A DNA stretch of 35,530 nucleotides. Source: an uncultured Monoglobus sp. Lineage in GTDB: Bacteria > Bacillota > Clostridia > Monoglobales > Monoglobaceae. Made by a program: the position numbers and the translations under genes. This document shows positions 1 through 7,945 of this stretch, piece by piece. The notes beneath the pieces were generated by a model, which did no database searches, had not been told where the DNA came from, and was given only the letters and a program-made list of their open reading frames with translations. The DNA lies in NCBI GenBank assembly GCA_947625055.1, contig CANQMT010000026.1, positions 1 to 35,530 on the forward strand. The letters are read 5' to 3'. Numbering within the stretch: the first letter of the stretch is position 1; every line of letters starts with the position of its first letter.

Positions 1-132
1 TTTCCCAAGGGTTACGATTTTCGGCAATTAACACAAGCGCAGCTCGATGTTGTAGTTGATCTGATTAATGACCGACCGCGTAAGTGTCTCGGTTGGAAAT
101 CGCCTAAAGAAATTTATGTTGCACTTGCTTGA
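1..132 (+). CDS. IS30-family transposase, C-terminal end (cut by window edge)
   Basis: The first 43 codons read in frame to a TGA at 130-132. They give the end of a DDE transposase: a run with FPKGYDF, then LNDRP-like DLINDRPRKCLGW, then SPKEIY. This closing block (N-x-RPRK-x-LGW-x-(S/T)P-x-E) is the usual C-terminus of IS30-family transposases, which cut and join the insertion sequence ends. The rest of the gene lies left of the window, so I cannot tell whether the element is intact. No clear terminal inverted repeat can be assigned without the other end. A short GC palindrome (CCCGC-GCA-GCGGG) lies just downstream, at about 142-154. Confidence 0.8.
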   Translation, partial: FPKGYDFRQLTQAQLDVVVDLINDRPRKCLGWKSPKEIYVALA

Positions 133-190
133 CATTCTGCCCCGCGCAGCGGGCGGAGAGGGGTCAACATAGTGATTAGCAAATAGAAAT

Positions 191-220
191 CAGAACGGGC
201 GGTCATAGCCGCCCGTTCTG
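191..220. terminator. Perfect 12-bp hairpin, probable terminator
   Basis: CAGAACGGGCGG (191-202) and CCGCCCGTTCTG (209-220) form a perfect 12-bp stem with a 6-base loop. It lies 33 bases past the stop of the leftward leucine-rich-repeat gene. It is most simply that operon's transcription terminator and may also stop rightward transcription from the IS30 element. The flanking U-tract is weak in both directions. Confidence 0.65.
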
Positions 221-252
221 TTGCGTATTCAATTGGGAAGAATTAATTATTT

Positions 253-3200
253 TTAAAGTATGGTGCTCGCGGCGGACATCGGGGTCATGTCGCTGAGGCC
301 GTTCCATACCATAAGCTTTATGCTTCCGACCTCGACTCCCTCCGGAATATCCACCGTGTTTGTGAACACATAGTTAAGATCGCTCAGATCCGCTTCCATT
401 ACCGACATGTTCACAAGACAGCCCTCACGGTCGTATACCGCCATGATTATGTTTACGGTCAAGGGTCGGGTCTCTGTCCGATCGTCGGCATTTTCAAGCG
501 TCACATTCGCCGTTACTTCGCCTTTTACATTGCTCTTATCCGTTATGTCGTTGCCCTGCGCGTCGGTCAGCATTACGTCAGACTTAAGCTCAAGGTTTGA
601 GTTCACCGAGCCGATCAGCGTTATCATTCCGTCGGTTATTTCAACGTTGAACTTGTTTCCGCTTTCGGTCGCTATCTTTACGCCCTCTTTTGCGATCGAG
701 ATCGGGTATTCGCCGTCCTCGTCGCTCTCAAGCGCCTTGAGGTTGATGTTGCAGACCTCGCCGCTCTCTATCGCCGCTCCGCTGTACAGCACTGTCACCG
801 CGCCTCCGCTTGCCGAGGTAAAGAGGTCGCTCGCCAGCGCTCCCTCTGCGGGCGTTACGGACTGGTACTCAAATTTTGACGCGTCGTAATTCAAGGTGAA
901 GCGGTAATCGGTTATGCCCGACTCTCCGTCCATGAAGAGATAAATGGGTATCGACAGAGTGTCTCCCGCGGCTCCCGATACCGAGCCGACGGATATCGCC
1001 GCGCTTCCCGGCTCTATCTTCGGAACCGTGTACGCCGCCTCAAATATTCCGCTGTTTTTGTATCCGTCTTTCACGGCTATTGCCTTTATCGTCACATCCG
1101 AGGTTATCGCTATGCCGCCGGAATACTTTTGGCTCTCGGTCGTCGGTTCGCTGCCATCGGTGGTGTAATAGATCATCGAGCCCGATGTCTCGGAGCGCAG
1201 CGTGATAACCGTGCCGACTTCAACGCGGCCCGAGGCTCGGCTCGAGGTCGGATCGGCAGTCTTTCCGACGGTTATCTTGCCGCCTGCGGTCTTGCTCGGG
1301 TTCATTCCGCTCTTTACGGCGACCGCTTTGATCGTGGTCGTGTCGGTAAACGTTATCGGCTCCGAATAGAGCGTTGAGCTTTCGTCGGGAGCCGAGCTGT
1401 CGGTTGTGTAATATATGCTCGCTCCGTCTGTCGCGCAGGTGAGCATGACCGTCTTTCCGCCGATAAAGCTGTTTATGCTCAGCTTCGGGGTCTCGACTGT
1501 GCCGCTTATTTCGGACTTGGCCGAGACAGTCACGGTGAACGCGGTCGAATATCCGTTGTAGCTGACGCTTATCGTCTGATTGCCGACATAGTCGGGATCA
1601 TAGCCCGAAACGTTGTAACCGCTGATCTCCTCGCTCGTACCGTTGTTGTAGATCGCGGTCACGATCATTCCGGTCGTGTCAAGGCTCTCGCCCTGTATAT
1701 ATGTCCGCTTGTCGGGCTTTTGAGTGATAGCAATGCCGATCATGCTCTTTGCCGCGACCGTTATATTAAAGCTCGCGGTGAATCCCAAATACTCAACAGT
1801 GATAGTCTGCGGACCTACGGAGTTCATGTCATATCCGGTCAGAGTGTAGTCGGTTATCTCCTCGGCCTTTCCGTCGCTGTAAACCGCCTCGACCTTAAGA
1901 CCGCTCGTGTCAAGCGCCGTGCCCTCGACCACCGTCGTCTTACTCGGCTGCGACTTGATCCTTATGCCGTTAATATTAGCCGGAGCCTTTGTCGGCGCAA
2001 GCGTGGGGATAGGCGTGGGTGTTGCCGTTGCCGCGGGTGCTGCCGTGGGTTTAACCATAGGTGTCGTGGTAGGCGCGGGCGTTTCAGTCGGAGCCGCTGT
2101 CGGCTCGGGTGTTGCTGTAGGCGCGAGTGTGGGTTTTGGTCCGTCTTTTGACACCGTCACAATACAGCTTGCGGCAAATCCCTTATCTTCGGTTGTCACG
2201 GTAATTATTGCGGTTCCTTCGGATATGCCGGTCACAAGTCCGTCATTCACTGTCGCAACGGCAGCGTTATTTGTTTTCCACGTTATCTTTTTGTTTGAAG
2301 CGGAAGCGGGCAAAACAGTCGCCGTTAATCGCTCGGTGCCGCCTATTCCGAGGGTTATTTCGGTTTTGCTTACTTTAACGTCCGATACCGGAATAGCCGC
2401 GACGGGCGGCTCGGTCAGCGCCACAAAGGGAATATTGTTTGAATTCGCGTATGTCTCAGCCGTTGTTCGGGTCATTCCGTAGATCGTCAGATCAGAATCA
2501 TTATTAAAGGCGTTATTTCCGATTGACGTTACCGTTTCGGGAATAAATATATATTCAAGATACGAATTATCCGCGAACGCACCGTTTCCTATTGTTGTCA
2601 AACCGATCGGCAGCAATACTCTTTCAAGATATTTGCAGCCGTAAAATGCGTTTTGACCTATTTTTGTCAAATTGCTCGGCAATACGTTTATCTGCTCCAA
2701 ATATGTGCAGTTTTGGAATGCCGACTGCCCTATCTCCTCAAGCGAATCGGGTAGGTTATCCAAACTTTCAAGGCTTGTGCAGCCGGAGAATGCCGAGTAG
2801 CCGATTGTGGTAACTCCGTTCATTGTTGGTATCTCTCTGAGCTGCGTGCAGTTCGCAAAAGCTTCCTGCCCTATTGTCTTTACCGTGTCGGGTATCTCTA
2901 TCTCGGTGAATGATGTACAGTTTTGAAACGCGGAATCCGCAATAAACGTTGCGCCCTCGGCTATTTTCACTTTTTTGAGCGCGGTGCAGCCGTATATCCA
3001 TTCTCCGCGATTACTATACCTTATATCAACTGAAGTATTCGCGGGGATCTCTATGCTCGGCAGCGACACGCAGCCGTTAAATGCTCTGTATCCAAGCTGC
3101 GTGAGCGCCTGCGGCAGCTTAACGCTGTTTAAGAGTTTGCAGTCCGTAAACATGTATTGTCCTATAGTCGACAGCCTCGAATTGCCGGACAGATCCGCTG

Positions 3201-5157
3201 TTTTCAGATTAACGCAGCCTTCAAATGCGTTGTTTCCGATAGTTGTAAGTCTGCTGCACGCAAATGATATATTGTTCAGACTTTTGCAATTTGAAAACGC
3301 GTTTGAGCCTATTGTCTCAAGTCTGCTCGGCAAAGTGCTTATATCGGTCAAGCTTGTGCAGCCGGAGAACGCGCCTTGGCCTATACTTGTGACCCTGCTC
3401 GGCAGAGTGTCAATGCCCGCAAGCGCGGAGCAATTATAAAACGCGCTGTTTTCAATAGTTGTGAGGTCTCTTGCTTTCGCGAGATTGTTAATGCTCACAA
3501 GACCCGTGCAGCCGGAGAATGCCGAGTAGCCGATTGTGGTAACTCCGTTCATTGTCGGTATTTCTCGGAACTGCGTGCAATTCGCAAAAGCTTCCTGCCC
3601 TATCGTCTTTACCGTGTCGGGTATCTCTATTTCGGTGAATGATGTGCAGTTTTGAAACGCGGAATCCGCAATAAACGCCGCACCCTCAGCTATCTTTACT
3701 TTTTTGAGCGCGGTGCAGCCGTATATCCATTCTCCGCGATTACTATACCTTACATCAACTGAAGTATTAGCCGGGATCTCTATGCTCGGCAGCGACACGC
3801 AGCCGTTAAACGCTCTGTATCCAAGCTGCGTGAGCGACTGTGGCAGCTTAACGCTGTTTAAGAGTTTGCAGTCCGTAAACGCGTATTGACCTATGGTCGA
3901 CAACATCGGATTTGTTGATAAATCCATGCTCGTTAAGTTAATACATCCGCTAAAAGCATATGAATCAATCGATTTCAAAAGATTGCAGGCAAGCTTGACC
4001 GATTTTAAGTTAATGCAGTTTTGAAAAACACTTCCGCCTATACTCTCCAGCCTGTTCAAAGAAAGATCAACAGAAGCGAGACTTGAGCAGTCCGAAAATG
4101 CTGATTGGCCTATACTTGTAATATTTTCGGGCAAAGCGTCTATACTACTAAGTCCGGTACATCCCGAAAAAGCGCTGTTTCCGATAGTCATAACGCCGTT
4201 CATTGTCGGTATTTCTTTGAACTGCGTGCAATTTTGGAAAGCATAATTTCCAATTTTTTTTACTGTATCGGGTATCTCTATCTCGGTGAATGATGTACAG
4301 TTTTGAAACGCGGAATCCGCAATAAACGTCGCGCCCTCGGCTATCTTTACTTTTTTGAGCGCGGTGCAGCCGTATATCCATTCTCCGCGATTACTATACC
4401 TTACATCAACTGAAGTATTCGCGGGGATCTCTATGCTCGGCAGCGATACGCAGCCGCTGAACGCTCTGTATCCAAGCTGCGTAAGCGCCTGCGGCAGCTT
4501 AACGGCCGTTAAATTCTCGCATCCGGAAAACACGTATCTCCCTATAGTGGTAAGAGAAATATTATTTGACAGATCAACTCCGGCAAGCTTGGAGCAGCCC
4601 TCAAAGGCATTATCGCTTATAGTCGTTAGTATATTTCCGGATATTTTGACGCTAAGCAGCCCGGTACAGTTGCGAAACGCATAAGAGCCGATGCTTTCAA
4701 GTCTGTTTAAAGTAAAATCCACATTTTGAAGATTAACGCAGCCCTCAAAGGCACTGTTTCCGATCGTTTTCAAATTTTCGGGAAGCGTGATATGCGTTAC
4801 GCGCGTGCAGTTTTGAAACGCGCACGAACCGATAGCCGTTATTTCAACGCCGTCAATGCTTTTGGGCAGATTGAACGACGTGAAAGTCTCGTCCGCATCG
4901 GTTATAGTTCCTGTTGATTTGTCAAAATAAACTCCGTAATCATCGTAATATGTGCTTGCGGCAGCGTCAGCGGTGCCGTCTTCGGATAGTTCGGTAATTT
5001 CAATCTCGCCCGTATCATCGATCGGCTGTGATATTTCAGCTTCCGGCTCCGCCGAAAAGGAGCTGTCATACTTGTTTTCGGCATACGCGGGAAATACCAA
5101 TGTTGATATAACCATTGCCAAAACCAAACATGCGGAAATTAACCTTTGTTTTGTCAT
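253..5157 (-). CDS. Giant secreted leucine-rich-repeat (BspA-type) protein with Ig-like and cohesin-like modules
   Basis: This 1634-residue protein is predicted to be exported. Residues 1-26 form a signal peptide ending AYA. Residues about 85-910 are BspA-type LRR_5 repeats, with the recurring pattern IG-x-x-AF-x-x-C-x-x-L. About 918-1005 is a Big_2-like domain, and 1010-1058 is a Pro/Thr/Ala linker. About 1063-1215 are two Big_3-like Ig domains, each opening with an I-x-QPxKxxxxxG block. About 1222-1380 are two chitobiase/hexosaminidase C-terminal-like repeats (SIYYTTD and MIYYTTD). About 1384-1516 resembles a cohesin domain (YRFTLNYDASKFEYQSV). The last 115 residues are unassigned. There is no LPxTG or SLH anchor. 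The start follows AGGAGG with good spacing. The gene lies 19 bases after the upstream secreted-protein gene, probably in one operon. A role in surface adhesion or in scaffolding to host or plant polymers is inference. Confidence 0.85.
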   Translation of the reverse strand: MTKQRLISACLVLAMVISTLVFPAYAENKYDSSFSAEPEAEISQPIDDTGEIEITELSEDGTADAAASTYYDDYGVYFDKSTGTITDADETFTSFNLPKSIDGVEITAIGSCAFQNCTRVTHITLPENLKTIGNSAFEGCVNLQNVDFTLNRLESIGSYAFRNCTGLLSVKISGNILTTISDNAFEGCSKLAGVDLSNNISLTTIGRYVFSGCENLTAVKLPQALTQLGYRAFSGCVSLPSIEIPANTSVDVRYSNRGEWIYGCTALKKVKIAEGATFIADSAFQNCTSFTEIEIPDTVKKIGNYAFQNCTQFKEIPTMNGVMTIGNSAFSGCTGLSSIDALPENITSIGQSAFSDCSSLASVDLSLNRLESIGGSVFQNCINLKSVKLACNLLKSIDSYAFSGCINLTSMDLSTNPMLSTIGQYAFTDCKLLNSVKLPQSLTQLGYRAFNGCVSLPSIEIPANTSVDVRYSNRGEWIYGCTALKKVKIAEGAAFIADSAFQNCTSFTEIEIPDTVKTIGQEAFANCTQFREIPTMNGVTTIGYSAFSGCTGLVSINNLAKARDLTTIENSAFYNCSALAGIDTLPSRVTSIGQGAFSGCTSLTDISTLPSRLETIGSNAFSNCKSLNNISFACSRLTTIGNNAFEGCVNLKTADLSGNSRLSTIGQYMFTDCKLLNSVKLPQALTQLGYRAFNGCVSLPSIEIPANTSVDIRYSNRGEWIYGCTALKKVKIAEGATFIADSAFQNCTSFTEIEIPDTVKTIGQEAFANCTQLREIPTMNGVTTIGYSAFSGCTSLESLDNLPDSLEEIGQSAFQNCTYLEQINVLPSNLTKIGQNAFYGCKYLERVLLPIGLTTIGNGAFADNSYLEYIFIPETVTSIGNNAFNNDSDLTIYGMTRTTAETYANSNNIPFVALTEPPVAAIPVSDVKVSKTEITLGIGGTERLTATVLPASASNKKITWKTNNAAVATVNDGLVTGISEGTAIITVTTEDKGFAASCIVTVSKDGPKPTLAPTATPEPTAAPTETPAPTTTPMVKPTAAPAATATPTPIPTLAPTKAPANINGIRIKSQPSKTTVVEGTALDTSGLKVEAVYSDGKAEEITDYTLTGYDMNSVGPQTITVEYLGFTASFNITVAAKSMIGIAITQKPDKRTYIQGESLDTTGMIVTAIYNNGTSEEISGYNVSGYDPDYVGNQTISVSYNGYSTAFTVTVSAKSEISGTVETPKLSINSFIGGKTVMLTCATDGASIYYTTDSSAPDESSTLYSEPITFTDTTTIKAVAVKSGMNPSKTAGGKITVGKTADPTSSRASGRVEVGTVITLRSETSGSMIYYTTDGSEPTTESQKYSGGIAITSDVTIKAIAVKDGYKNSGIFEAAYTVPKIEPGSAAISVGSVSGAAGDTLSIPIYLFMDGESGITDYRFTLNYDASKFEYQSVTPAEGALASDLFTSASGGAVTVLYSGAAIESGEVCNINLKALESDEDGEYPISIAKEGVKIATESGNKFNVEITDGMITLIGSVNSNLELKSDVMLTDAQGNDITDKSNVKGEVTANVTLENADDRTETRPLTVNIIMAVYDREGCLVNMSVMEADLSDLNYVFTNTVDIPEGVEVGSIKLMVWNGLSDMTPMSAASTIL
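2782..4502 (-). repeat. Three near-identical long repeats inside the LRR gene
   Basis: About 310-380 bases recur three times inside the LRR coding region, at about 2782-3160, 3509-3880 and 4191-4502. Each copy encodes the same block, containing TMNGV, FTEIEIPDTVK, ADSAFQNCTS, EWIYGCTALKKVKIAEGA, ANTSVD(V/I)RYSNRG and LGYRAF. Copies differ only by scattered, mostly silent changes, while the LRRs between them have diverged. This points to recent tandem duplication or ongoing gene conversion. It is also a place where short-read assembly could have collapsed or added copies. Confidence 0.85.
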
Positions 5158-5176
5158 AAACTTTTCCTCCTGTTTT

Positions 5177-6106
5177 TTATTTTTGAATTATAACCGTTTG
5201 GGCGGCTTCGTCCCAATCAACTATGCAGCCGGCGCTTTCGGCTATCGCTCTTACCGGAACCAAAATTCTGTCTGAAATAAGCTGCGGCGGAACATCGCAC
5301 TGATACACGCCGGAGACGCCGCCGGTCGTATAATCAATAACCGCGTTATTGAGTCGAACAATTATGCTGTCACCGCCCTTTACGGCTGTCGCTGTTTGAA
5401 CTGCTTCGTTCCAATCGACCGCGTAGCCCATTGCCTCAAATATTGCTCTTATCGGTACCAGCACTCTGTCGTTTTGCATAACGGGAGGCTGGTCAAAACT
5501 TATTGGCGAACCGTTTAAAGCAACTGCGATATTTTGCGTAGTGATTTCAGGCGCGACAGGCGTTTGAACGACATCACCCGAAACATCAGCGACCTCGAAG
5601 TAAACCTTCGCACTACTGAGACTGTCATTGCCAAAAGGTGAGATATTTATTGACTTCCATTGAGCTTCACTTCCCGCAAAATATACATTTTGCAGCTTTC
5701 CGGCATCTAAAAATACATAATCATCTATTTCTTTCAGACTTGAAGGAAGATACACATCGGTTACATTCGGCATAATACAAATAAATTCATCGCCCAATTT
5801 TACCGCGCCTTCACTAATTACGATTTTCTTTATATCACTTTGATGATTATACCAAGGATAGTCTCCTTGACTGCTTAAACATAGCTCGCCGTCTGCTCCT
5901 GTTCCGCTTACTGTCAACGTGTAATCACTATCAATACTCCAGTCAAAGCTGCCAAGATAAGTTATGTCCATGGGATCATTGCCGTATCGTTCAATCGTGT
6001 ATGTTCCGCTGTCCAAAATTTCCGCCGCCGAAACTGCCGATAACGGTATAATTGACATGATTAAAATCGCCGTAATTAGTGTTAAAATACATTTTTCTTT
6101 TCTCAT
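5177..6106 (-). CDS. Secreted protein with LRR-like segment and copper-amine-oxidase N-terminal domain
   Basis: I take the ATG at 6106 (309 residues) because GGAGG lies 8 bases before it. The ATG at 6121 precedes the ribosome binding site, which would then lie inside the gene. Residues 1-27 form a signal peptide ending VSA. About 55-150 resemble the opening of BspA-type proteins (LTVSGTG, PWYNH, LPSSLKEIDDYVF). About 190-309 match the copper amine oxidase N-terminal-like fold, seen as two similar halves: VLVPIRAIFEAMGYAVDWNEA and RILVPVRAIAESAGCIVDWDEA. That module is common in Clostridia surface proteins and is thought to act in wall or polymer binding; it is not an oxidase. The gene is first in an operon with the giant LRR gene. 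Both genes share the same start context, GGAGGAAAAGTTTATG. Confidence 0.82.
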   Translation of the reverse strand: MRKEKCILTLITAILIMSIIPLSAVSAAEILDSGTYTIERYGNDPMDITYLGSFDWSIDSDYTLTVSGTGADGELCLSSQGDYPWYNHQSDIKKIVISEGAVKLGDEFICIMPNVTDVYLPSSLKEIDDYVFLDAGKLQNVYFAGSEAQWKSINISPFGNDSLSSAKVYFEVADVSGDVVQTPVAPEITTQNIAVALNGSPISFDQPPVMQNDRVLVPIRAIFEAMGYAVDWNEAVQTATAVKGGDSIIVRLNNAVIDYTTGGVSGVYQCDVPPQLISDRILVPVRAIAESAGCIVDWDEAAQTVIIQK

Positions 6107-6161
6107 AAACTTTTCCTCCATTTTTTGAAATTTTTACATTAAGTGTGTAGAAATCATACAT

Positions 6162-6190
6162 ATTATAACAAAACTTTTGTAACGTGTCAA
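6162..6190 (-). promoter_or_regulatory. Consensus sigma-A promoter for the secreted-protein operon
   Basis: Read on the minus strand, TTGACA (6185-6190) and TATAAT (6162-6167) are separated by exactly 17 bases. This is a perfect consensus promoter pointing at the ATG at 6106. It overlaps the rightward promoter of the XRE gene, so the two units share about 40 bases of control DNA. Confidence 0.75.
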
Positions 6191-6204
6191 GTTATAAATA
6201 TAAT
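6177..6204 (+). promoter_or_regulatory. Possible rightward promoter for the small XRE gene
   Basis: TTGTAA (6177-6182) and TATAAT (6199-6204) are 16 bases apart and point to the ATG at 6263. The -35 box is only a partial match. It overlaps the -35 of the divergent consensus promoter, so the two promoters may compete. Confidence 0.5.
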
Positions 6205-6262
6205 TTTTAGTGTTATAGTACGAATAATAAAAAACGTATAAAATAATTTTGGAGGGTGCGAG

Positions 6263-6487
6263 ATGCAAAAGAAACATATATACAATTACAAACGCTTGGG
6301 TCTGAACATAGCGTATTACAGAAAAGTTAATAATTTATCTCAGGAAAAATTGGCAGAGATGATAAACATAAGCCGTACGCACATGAGCCGGATCGAAACC
6401 GCCGACTGCGCGGTTTCGCTTGATGTGATTTTTGACATATGCGATACGCTTGGTATTTCTGCGGATAAGCTGTTTGAGTTCAGATAA
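6263..6487 (+). CDS. Small XRE-family transcriptional regulator (74 aa)
   Basis: This is almost only a helix-turn-helix domain of the Cro/C1 type: GLNIAYYRKVNNLSQEKLAEMI, then SRTHMSRIE at the recognition helix, and a third part ending LGISADKLFEF. It would bind DNA as a dimer. GGAGGG lies 8-13 bases before the ATG. It is divergent from the secreted-protein operon and their promoters overlap, so it may regulate that operon or itself. I saw no clean operator dyad between them. A hairpin terminator follows directly. Confidence 0.85.
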   Translation: MQKKHIYNYKRLGLNIAYYRKVNNLSQEKLAEMINISRTHMSRIETADCAVSLDVIFDICDTLGISADKLFEFR

Positions 6488-6507
6488 AAAAAACGCCCTG
6501 AGGCGTT
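6485..6507. terminator. Rho-independent terminator between converging genes
   Basis: AACGCC (6492-6497), loop CTGA, GGCGTT (6502-6507). On the minus strand the hairpin is followed by a run of eight or more T, so it best serves leftward transcripts coming from the YitT gene. On the plus strand it is followed by only TTCTT. Confidence 0.65.
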
Positions 6508-6536
6508 CTTGCATACTGTTGAAAAATTGTCAAAGC

Positions 6537-6625
6537 TGCGAACTAAAAATAGCTTTTATATGATAGCCGGACCCCGGTTCCGTCATGCCCCGCCCGGACA
6601 GCAAAGAAACTATTTTTAGCTCGCA
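6537..6625. repeat. Long inverted repeat (possible structured RNA or palindromic repeat element)
   Basis: TGCGAACTAAAAATAG (6537-6552) pairs with CTATTTTTAGCTCGCA (6610-6625) at 15 of 16 positions. They enclose a GC-rich 57-base centre with several CCGG tetramers. It sits between the stop of the YitT gene and the terminator, so it would be in the 3' end of that transcript. It could be a repeat element, a small RNA or a 3' UTR structure. I do not recognise it as a known family. Confidence 0.55.
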
Positions 6626-6647
6626 CAAACCGCATATTTTCGGGCGT

Positions 6648-7523
6648 TTATTTTACTTTTGAATTAAGATCATATCTGAAGCCCTCGCCTATTACTTCTT
6701 TTGCGTCGGTCACTATCACAAAGGCGGAGGGGTCGATCTCGGTCACGAGCTCTTTAAGAGGCGGGACTTGATACTTGCGCATGACGCACATAAGCACATC
6801 GCGCGATTTTCCGCTGTAGTAGGAGTGGGCGTTCAGTGATGTGGAGCCGCGGCGGATCTTTTCGCTTATCGCTTTTGAGATCTCGTCGTTTTTCTCGGAG
6901 ATTATATAGGCGATCTTGGCGAAGTCAACGCCGGCCAGGATCGTGTCGAGCACATAGGAGCTGACGAACAGCAGAACGGCCGAATAAAGCAGAGTTTCTA
7001 TGCTTTTGAACGCTATGCCGGCGATCGATATGATTAAACCGTCTATCGCGATAATAAGCTGGCCCACCGAGAGATTCGGGAATTTCTTTTTAAGCACCAA
7101 AGAGACTATATCGGTGCCTCCGGTGGTGCCGCCGGCCAGTATGACCAATCCGAGGCCGGCGCCGTAGATCGCGCCTCCCAGCACCGAGCAAAGGAATATG
7201 TCCTGCGAGAGCGGCAGAAAGCTCTGGAAGAAATCCGCCTCGAATATCTGTGCCGAAAACGAAAGAGCGGCGGTGCCTATTATTGAAGTGAGCAGGAAAC
7301 GCCAGTTAAACTCCATAAGGCCCAGAATAAAGATCGGGATGTTTATCACAAACACCATAATGCCCACGGGCAGATTAAACAGATGGTAGAGCACCGTGGC
7401 GATACCGCTGACGCCGCCCGCGGCGATCTTCGCGGGGACAAGGAAAAATTCAAGGCCGAAGCCCATTATCGCTCCGCCGAGCAGTATCAGAAGAATATTC
7501 TTGAGCTTAATTTCGATCCGCAT
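6648..7523 (-). CDS. YitT-family membrane protein (DUF161 plus DUF2179)
   Basis: This 291-residue protein has the usual YitT length and order. An N-terminal membrane part of five or six helices covers about 10-205, including ILLILLGGAIMGFGLEFFL and the glycine-rich GAIYGAGLGLVILAGGTTGGTD. A soluble DUF2179 domain covers about 210-285, including RRGSTSLNAHSYYSGKSRDVL and the EIDPSAFVIVTDAKEVIGEGF ending. The family is widespread in Firmicutes, often in several copies. Its transport substrate is not established, and I assign none. GGAGG at 7531-7535 sets the ATG at 7523. It lies 20 bases after mrnC, so it may be the third gene of the cysS transcript. Confidence 0.9.
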   Translation of the reverse strand: MRIEIKLKNILLILLGGAIMGFGLEFFLVPAKIAAGGVSGIATVLYHLFNLPVGIMVFVINIPIFILGLMEFNWRFLLTSIIGTAALSFSAQIFEADFFQSFLPLSQDIFLCSVLGGAIYGAGLGLVILAGGTTGGTDIVSLVLKKKFPNLSVGQLIIAIDGLIISIAGIAFKSIETLLYSAVLLFVSSYVLDTILAGVDFAKIAYIISEKNDEISKAISEKIRRGSTSLNAHSYYSGKSRDVLMCVMRKYQVPPLKELVTEIDPSAFVIVTDAKEVIGEGFRYDLNSKVK

Positions 7524-7543
7524 AGCTTTTCCTCCAAATTATT

Positions 7544-7945
7544 TTAGATAAATATGTATTTCAGCAAGTCGCAGATCCGCTGCTTTTCACCTTTTAAATA
7601 AAGCATGCCGACAAGCGCCTCAATGCCCGTAGCGTCGCGATAGTCCTTCATTTCAGAATTTTTCGGAACGTGGGATTTTGTGTTCCTGCCGCGGTGGAAA
7701 ACCGCTTTTTCTTCATCGGTGAGCTTATCCTCGATTTTTCGGTAAAGCTCCGCCTGGGCGCGGCAGCACACATATTTTGTGGCCGCTTTGTGAAGAGTGT
7801 TGACGTTTTTGTTGCCGTCTTTTATAAGATAGCTCCTGACGTACAGCTCATAGACGCAGTCGCCCAGATAGGCGAGCGTCAGCGCCGAATATTCCCCCGG
7901 CGGGGTTTTGCTTAGGTTCAGTTCATTCAATATCGTATTTATCAT
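7544..7945 (-). CDS. mrnC: Mini-ribonuclease III
   Basis: This 133-residue protein is an RNase III catalytic domain without the double-stranded-RNA-binding domain, the normal size for MrnC. In Bacillus this dimeric, metal-dependent nuclease trims 23S rRNA precursor ends. Signature segments are [14 protein letters not shown] (acidic residues at about 29 and 33), [16 protein letters not shown], and RGRNTKSH followed by the second acidic block [13 protein letters not shown] near the C-terminus. Its start overlaps the end of cysS by four bases (ATGA type), so it is probably translated by coupling. The cysS-mrnC pairing is standard in Firmicutes and supports the call. Confidence 0.93.
   Translation of the reverse strand: MINTILNELNLSKTPPGEYSALTLAYLGDCVYELYVRSYLIKDGNKNVNTLHKAATKYVCCRAQAELYRKIEDKLTDEEKAVFHRGRNTKSHVPKNSEMKDYRDATGIEALVGMLYLKGEKQRICDLLKYIFI

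Noticed and set aside
407..4917. Several plus-strand open frames within the LRR gene
   Set aside because: They are shadows of the repeated minus-strand gene. The same short peptides recur because of the DNA repeats, and none has a ribosome binding site or known domain.
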